Shown piece by piece: positions 1 to 4,300 of a DNA stretch of 6,042 nucleotides. The stretch covers positions 1 through 6,042 of the forward strand of contig CANRCY010000090.1 in the NCBI GenBank assembly GCA_947629225.1, read 5' to 3'. The notes under the pieces were generated by a model. It saw only the letters and a program-made list of their open reading frames with translations. It was not told where the DNA came from and ran no database searches. Every line of letters starts with the position of its first letter. Positions within the stretch are counted from its first letter, which is position 1. Origin of the DNA: an uncultured Clostridia bacterium. Lineage in GTDB: Bacteria; Bacillota; Clostridia; Christensenellales; Borkfalkiaceae. The position numbers were made by a program, and so were the translations under genes.

Positions 1-68
1 AGCGCTGTATTCAAGACGCCGACGCGCTTCTCAAGGAATATAAGGCAACGCACGAGGGGTGGTTATGA
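1..68 (+). CDS. 3' end of an unidentified gene upstream of surE (partial)
   Basis: Only the last 21 codons are visible (codons begin at position 3, stop TGA at 66-68). They read RCIQDADALLKEYK, then ATHEGWL. This frame was chosen because its stop overlaps the surE start codon as ATGA (65-68), the usual layout of translationally coupled genes, and because its composition (acidic and basic residues in a helix-like pattern) looks like a protein C-terminus. Frame 1 also stays open past this point, but its Arg-rich translation looks less natural. The family cannot be named from 21 residues. It probably shares an operon with surE. The surE ribosome binding site lies inside its last codons. Confidence 0.6.
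   Translation, partial: RCIQDADALLKEYKATHEGWL
54..59 (+). promoter_or_regulatory. Ribosome binding site of surE
   Basis: GAGGGG ends five bases before the ATG at 65. This spacing supports the ATG at 65 and not the in-frame GTG at 59, which overlaps the Shine-Dalgarno sequence itself. It also gives a protein beginning MRILLTNDDG, the normal SurE N-terminus. Confidence 0.8.
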
Positions 69-787
69 GAATTTTGTTGACGAATGACGACGGGATAGAA
101 GCCGAAGGGCTGAAAATCCTTGTAGAATGGGCAAAGACGCTCGGCGACGTGTGTGTTCTTGCGCCCAAGACGCAGCAGAGCGCCAAGAGCCAATCGATCC
201 AGATCCACGAACCGTTCGAAGTGAAAAAAACCGATGTTTTCGGGGAAATCGAAGCGTACAGCGTTGATTCCACCCCCGCCGATTGTGTGCGGGTCGCGGT
301 GCTCGGGATGAAGAAACAGTTCGACCTTGTGATCTCGGGCGTGAACAACGGTCCCAACCTCGGCGCGGACATCCGCTATTCGGGGACGGTCGCGGCGTGT
401 TTTGAGGCGGCGTTGCAGGGCATACGGGCGATGGCAGTCTCGGCGGCGTTCCACTCCTTTTCCAATGCCGAAAGAAATATCGGCAGGGCGTATGAAGAGA
501 TCGTGCGGCGGAAGATGTTCGATTTTGCGCAGATCGTGAACGTGAATTTCCCCGAGGCGGGAGACGAAATTCTGATAACGCGGATGGGACCTGCCATTTA
601 CAGCGATTCGTTTGAATTTTTGCCCGACGGCAAGGTAAAGCCATGTCTTGTGAGCCTGTACAGCGGCACGCAGGATTTAGAGCTCGATACGGACGCGACG
701 ATGAGCGGGCACATTTCCATAACGCCCCTCCGCAGCGACATGACCGACTTTTCCGCTTTAGAGACCCTCAAGCGAAAAGTGGGGTAA
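65..787 (+). CDS. surE: 5'/3'-nucleotidase SurE
   Basis: SurE is a cytoplasmic, divalent-metal-dependent phosphatase that removes phosphate from nucleoside 5'- and 3'-monophosphates, and in some species from short polyphosphate. The 240-residue product is close to the usual length of about 250. Visible family motifs are TNDDG at residues 6-10 (metal ligands D8 and D9), AP....QS at 33-39 (active-site S39), STPADCV at 69-75, SGVNNGPNLG at 91-100 (metal-ligand Asn at 94 by motif alignment), YSGTVAA at 105-111 and GHISITPL near the C-terminus (215-222). Several positions are unusual: Ala follows S39 where Gly is common, STPADC replaces GTPADC, AEG replaces APG after the NDDGI motif, and LGAD replaces LGDD. 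All key catalytic residues remain, so activity is expected. The start ATG overlaps the upstream stop (ATGA), which suggests coupling with that gene. No dedicated terminator follows; the first candidate hairpins are repeat A and the strong stem at 1293-1334. Confidence 0.95.
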   Translation: MRILLTNDDGIEAEGLKILVEWAKTLGDVCVLAPKTQQSAKSQSIQIHEPFEVKKTDVFGEIEAYSVDSTPADCVRVAVLGMKKQFDLVISGVNNGPNLGADIRYSGTVAACFEAALQGIRAMAVSAAFHSFSNAERNIGRAYEEIVRRKMFDFAQIVNVNFPEAGDEILITRMGPAIYSDSFEFLPDGKVKPCLVSLYSGTQDLELDTDATMSGHISITPLRSDMTDFSALETLKRKVG

Positions 788-823
788 ACTCGCGTCATGT
801 CGCCCCACGCGCCGCTCTCATCA

Positions 824-852
824 CGTCATGTTGAGCGGAGTCGAAACATGAC
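824..852 (+). repeat. Palindromic repeat copy A (TGAGC...GTCGAA family)
   Basis: The 8-bp arms GTCATGTT (825-832) and AACATGAC (845-852) are perfectly complementary and enclose GAGCGGAGTCGA. A CGTCA motif marks the left border. The core TGAGC...GTCGAA is shared with copies B, C and D. It lies 36 bp after the surE stop and 29 bp before the GIY-YIG start. It could weakly terminate surE transcription as a hairpin, but no T-run follows. Confidence 0.85.
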
Positions 853-881
853 CACTCCCTATCCCCCCATCACACAATCAT

Positions 882-1157
882 ATGTATATTTATTTTTTAA
901 CCGACGAAAAAAACGATAAACTTTATATTGGCGTAACAGGCAATTTAGAGCGACGGATTCGTGAGCACCGAGAAGGTTTTATAGAAGGGTATACAAGACG
1001 GTACGGGCTAAAAAAATTAGTTTACTGCGAAGAGTGGAACAGCACGACTGATGCAATTCGTAGAGAAAAACAATTAAAGGGTTGGAAACGAGAAAAGAAA
1101 AACGCATTGGTCGCGACACTCAATCCGCTTTGGGAAGAACTTCTGCCTTGGGAATAA
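882..1157 (+). CDS. Small GIY-YIG nuclease family protein (UPF0213/YhbQ-like)
   Basis: This 91-residue protein consists of a single GIY-YIG fold with nothing attached. The first motif appears as YIY at residues 2-4 and the second as YIG at 15-17. It is followed by the conserved Arg in NLERRI (21-26), His29, the Glu in IRREKQLKGW (E62) and the C-terminal Asn in NPLWEEL (N81). These correspond to the catalytic Tyr, Arg, His, metal-binding Glu and Asn of the family, so the nuclease centre looks intact. Stand-alone members are predicted to nick or cleave DNA, but their role is poorly understood. The start at 882 leaves the first motif right at the N-terminus, as is normal for the group. No Shine-Dalgarno sequence precedes it; the upstream stretch is C-rich. 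GC is about 40%, well below surE. Hairpin repeats A and B sit directly on either side, which suggests the gene travels with, or acts on, those repeats. DNA-repair-type roles are an alternative. Confidence 0.88.
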   Translation: MYIYFLTDEKNDKLYIGVTGNLERRIREHREGFIEGYTRRYGLKKLVYCEEWNSTTDAIRREKQLKGWKREKKNALVATLNPLWEELLPWE

Positions 1158-1165
1158 AATGAAGC

Positions 1166-1191
1166 CACCCTTCGACAGGCTCAGGGTGACG
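1166..1191 (-). repeat. Palindromic repeat copy B (TGAGC...GTCGAA family)
   Basis: CACCCT (1166-1171) pairs with AGGGTG (1183-1188). Read on the - strand, the copy is CGTCACCC, then TGAGC, CT, GTCGAA and GGGTG. It has the same skeleton as copy A, with the inner stem triplet changed from TGT/ACA to CCC/GGG. It starts 8 bp after the GIY-YIG stop codon. Copy D is identical over this stretch. Confidence 0.88.
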
Positions 1192-1201
1192 TATAAATCC
1201 A

Positions 1202-1240
1202 CGTCATGTTGAGCGAAACGAAGTGAAGTCGAAACATGAC
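1202..1240 (+). repeat. Palindromic repeat copy C, expanded-loop variant
   Basis: The arms GTCATGTT (1203-1210) and AACATGAC (1233-1240) are identical to those of copy A and again follow CGTCA. The interior is 10 bp longer than in A: GAGCG and GTCGA are kept, but a purine-rich segment containing GAA and GTGAA steps sits between them. It begins about 10 bp after the outer end of copy B. Confidence 0.85.
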
Positions 1241-1256
1241 CTCATTATAAAGTGGA

Positions 1257-1282
1257 CACCCTTCGACAGGCTCAGGGTGACG
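1257..1282 (-). repeat. Palindromic repeat copy D (TGAGC...GTCGAA family)
   Basis: CACCCT (1257-1262) pairs with AGGGTG (1274-1279), and TGACG closes the right end. All 26 bases are identical to copy B, in the same orientation. It ends 10 bp before the strong terminator hairpin. Confidence 0.88.
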
Positions 1283-1292
1283 CATCCCCCCA

Positions 1293-1334
1293 CAAACAAA
1301 CGGACCTTTCCGAAAGGAAAGGTCCGTTTGTTTG
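1293..1334. terminator. Strong, probably bidirectional intrinsic terminator
   Basis: A perfect 19-bp stem has arms at 1293-1311 and 1316-1334, joined by a GAAA tetraloop (1312-1315). On the + strand the stem is followed by GATTTGTTT, giving a U-rich tail that can end the surE/GIY-YIG side. On the - strand the 3' arm itself ends in GTTTGTTTG, but the bases beyond are G-rich, so termination of the large gene relies on the arm's U-richness. A second small hairpin, TTTCC-GAAA-GGAAA (1340-1353), reuses the inner 14 bases of the main stem and lies between it and the stop codon of the - strand gene (1369-1371). Confidence 0.85.
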
Positions 1335-1368
1335 ATTTGTTTCCGAAAGGAAATTTCGGGCGAGGCGG

Positions 1369-4300
1369 TTATGCCGCGGGTCCAAGCGTGAAGGTGAACG
1401 TAGCATCTACGCGTGTACCGGGCGAAAGTATGAAGGTACCTGAAAACGTGAACGTCATCGCCTCTTTGGGCATTTCGGTCACTACAAGGCACATCTTGCC
1501 GTTGACGACTTTGGTCGTCCAATAAGGATTCGCCTCAGGGTTCGCCCAACTGGCGTAGACCTTCGATTCTCCCCTTGCCGCGGCTACGGCAGCGTCAAGA
1601 TCGATCATATCGCCCGCCTTCTGTAAACTGCTGTAATCAGGCGCAAAGTTCTTGATCGTTTCGGCGATAGCCACGTCGGCTGTGTAAGACAGGTTGAACG
1701 AGAACGTCTTCGTAAGAGGCGTTTCAACGCCCTCTTTGGAGATCGTAGCCGTCAGCGTAAAGGTGGTCGACTTTTCGGGAAGTTTGAGCGCGGTGAGCTT
1801 ATTGTCTTTGATCTCGAGGTAGGTCGACGCATCGGTAGGAGCGGTAAGTTCCCACTTCACCGTAACACCGTACTCCCCTGCCTTCGCCTTGTTCGCCATT
1901 TCCGTGAGGTCGACAGACTTTCCGATCGCGTCGATCCCCTTGATGGGAGTAAAGTCAACATCGAGCCTTCCCTGTACGTTTTCAACCTTCTCGTTGTCGG
2001 TTTCGATGTCTGCCTTATAAACATAGGGAACAGTGTTCGACGCTAACATCTTTGCGTCGTCTTCCTGAATAAAGTACCAAGAGGCGCCAAGCGTTACAAC
2101 TTCGCCTTCGGAAAGGTCGCCGATCGTAAGCCCTGCGGCTTCGCCCGCGAAGGTAAAGCGTTTGCTCAATTTGATTTGCTTGCCGTCGTCGTCCCGGAGA
2201 TAGTACGTTCCGTCTTCGGCGATATGAAGTCTTCCCGTTACGTAGTAAGGACGGTTATAGCCGGGCGACACCTTGATGCCGGGGTAAGCGTCATCAGCCC
2301 GCTTGACTCTGTTATAGAGCACGTCGATACTGATGGGATTCTCGGGCGTTTCGCCCTTGATGACGGTAACGTTCTCTACAAGCTTGACTTTGAACGTAAA
2401 CGTCATGGCGGTGTCTCTCACGGTAAAGGTGACAGTCACCTCGTCGCCCAAAACACCCGCCGAACCGACCCCGATTCGAACACCGATCGTCTGGTCGTTG
2501 TTGACCATAACATTCAGCTTGTTCACTGTGGACGTCGCGATCGATAAGCCTTGCTCGGCGCCTTCGGGAAGGACCTTATAGAAGAAATAGGAGTTCCAAC
2601 CCGATTCGGCTTTCAGCGCGATCTCCGCGCCGTCGGCAAGCTTTACGCCCTTGACGGTGTAGAATTCCACAGACGTTGCCTGCGGCGGAGCTTTCTGCAA
2701 ATCCGCTTCCCGCGTCGAGAGCTTGCCGATCTTCGCCCACCAATAGCCCGAGTGAGCTTCCGCGTCCGTCATTTCATAGGCTTTCAGCCCCTGACCGTAG
2801 TAATTGGAACAAATAACATAGTTCTTGTCGGCGAGCGTTACATAAAGGATGTCTTTCTCGTCATCCCAATGCCAAACCCCGCTTTTGGTTGCGCTTTCGC
2901 TCAAAGTGCTCCAAGCGACGCAAGGCTTATTGCTGGACAAGCTGATTTGAAGATAATTCGTACCGCTCTTTGTCCACTTGATCCAATACGCATTCTCTTG
3001 GTTGGGGATCGGAATGATCAAGAATAACTGCGCGGACGAATCATATGTGGTGCTTTGAAGATTGCCGTTAGTACCGCCGCTGCTTCCCCCCACCCCCCCG
3101 TTCAGAAGATCTCGGCGGGAACTGTTGTTGGGATTTTCGGCAGGATCATATGCCGCGATGAAGTAATAGCCGTATTCGGGCGCAGACGTTTCGGCAGTGA
3201 ACGTATCCGGCGAATACAAGTAGAGAGTGAAATCTTTTGTGGAGACTTCCTCGCCGACGGTGACCGTCAACGTGATCGTGAATTTTTGGTTGCTGTGGTT
3301 TGCCCCTTCGTACAATTTGAGGACGGACAGCTTGTTATCCTCGATCTTGAAGTACTCTTTGCCCGCTTCTGCCAACGTCCAAACGACGGTTGCGGAGTAG
3401 TCGTTTTCGGTGGGAAGGATCGAGACCTTGTCGAGCGTCCAGAAGGTTTTATCCTTAAACAACTTATCGAGCGCGGTAACGACTGCGTCTGCCTTCTCCT
3501 TGTCGTTGAGGTCTCTGACGGTGACCGTGAAATCTTTCTCGACGGAAGCGTCATTGATGGTGACAACGCAGTGGAGGGTGACCGTCGTTTCGGTCTGAGG
3601 GACCTTGGCGACCGAGAGCTTTGTGCCCTCAATGGTAACAAGGCTTGCATTCTCCCCGATCGCCGTCCAAACGACGGTTGCGCCGTGTGCGGTGGACGTG
3701 GGAAGCGTTAAAGACGCGCCGACCTTATTGAGCGTTGCGCTCGGGATCGTGAGGGAATCGAGAACTTGCTGAGCATAGCCTTCATCGGAAGGAGCTTGCG
3801 CCGTTTCATCGCCGTAAAGCCCGAGGACTGCAAACCACTCGCCCGAGTCGTTAAAGCGCGACTCTGCAACCGTGCCGACCGTCGTAAACGTACCGTAAGT
3901 GCCGAGCGCATACACAGCGCCGCTGATCGTCCAGGTGAAGAAGTTATGGGTAGCGTCCCACTTCCAAGTGCCACTGGACGTAGTGGTATACACCGCATTG
4001 TAGTAAGTACCGCTTTTAACGATCTCGATGTACTTGCCTTCACACATCATCGTCCAACCGTCGGTATCGCTGCCCGAAAGGGTCACTCTCTTCGCCTGTG
4101 CGATGTCGGTAACGGTCGCCATGTAGTGAGAAGCACTCCCCGAAGCCATCGCGCCCGTGATGTAGTGATATTTCCCGTCTTGCGTCTTCATGCCCATGTA
4201 GTAGTTGATCGCCGCCACAGGCGTTTTAATGGGCTTGAAGGGTTCTTCCGCTTTAATGGTGACGGTAACTTGCTTCGTCTTGGTCGCTTGATTGCAGGTT

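Larger units (their letters stand above)
824..1191 (+). mobile_element. Putative GIY-YIG-carrying element bounded by inverted palindromic repeats
   Basis: Copy A (+ orientation) and copy B (- orientation) flank the GIY-YIG gene closely, 29 bp upstream and 8 bp downstream. The outer ends read CGTCA on the left and TGACG on the right, so the unit is symmetrical. The enclosed gene is about 40% GC against about 55% for surE, which suggests separate ancestry. The arrangement parallels REP/BIME palindromes around RAYT transposase genes, but mobility here is inferred only from layout. No convincing target duplication was established. The neighbouring 81-bp pair C-D has the same ends without a gene. 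Confidence 0.45.
1202..1282. mobile_element. Putative gene-less miniature unit formed by repeats C and D
   Basis: Copies C (+) and D (-) are in the same head-to-head arrangement, with the same CGTCA/TGACG outer ends, as the A-B pair around the GIY-YIG gene. Only 16 bp (1241-1256) lie between them. This resembles a BIME or MITE-like unit that would depend on a protein supplied elsewhere. Mobility is inferred from structure only. Confidence 0.4.

Noticed and set aside
59..64. GTG at 59 as the surE start
   Set aside because: It overlaps the Shine-Dalgarno sequence and adds two residues before the canonical MRILLTNDDG start at 65.
11..798. Four - strand open frames opposite surE
   Set aside because: surE on the + strand has full family motifs and a strong ribosome binding site. 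The - strand translations are Arg/Ser-rich shadows.
824..1282. CRISPR array
   Set aside because: The four repeats alternate in orientation, come in two stem types and have irregular spacing (8 to about 310 bp). No spacer-like regularity or cas gene is present.
1181..1525. Open frames on both strands (1181-1522 -, 1223-1525 +) across the repeat and terminator zone
   Set aside because: They run through hairpin repeats and the terminator stem into the end of the large gene, with no protein-like pattern.
2176..3711. Several + strand open frames of 62-218 codons within the large gene
   Set aside because: All lie opposite coherent Ig-like, C2 or OB-like modules and show no recognisable domain or ribosome binding site.
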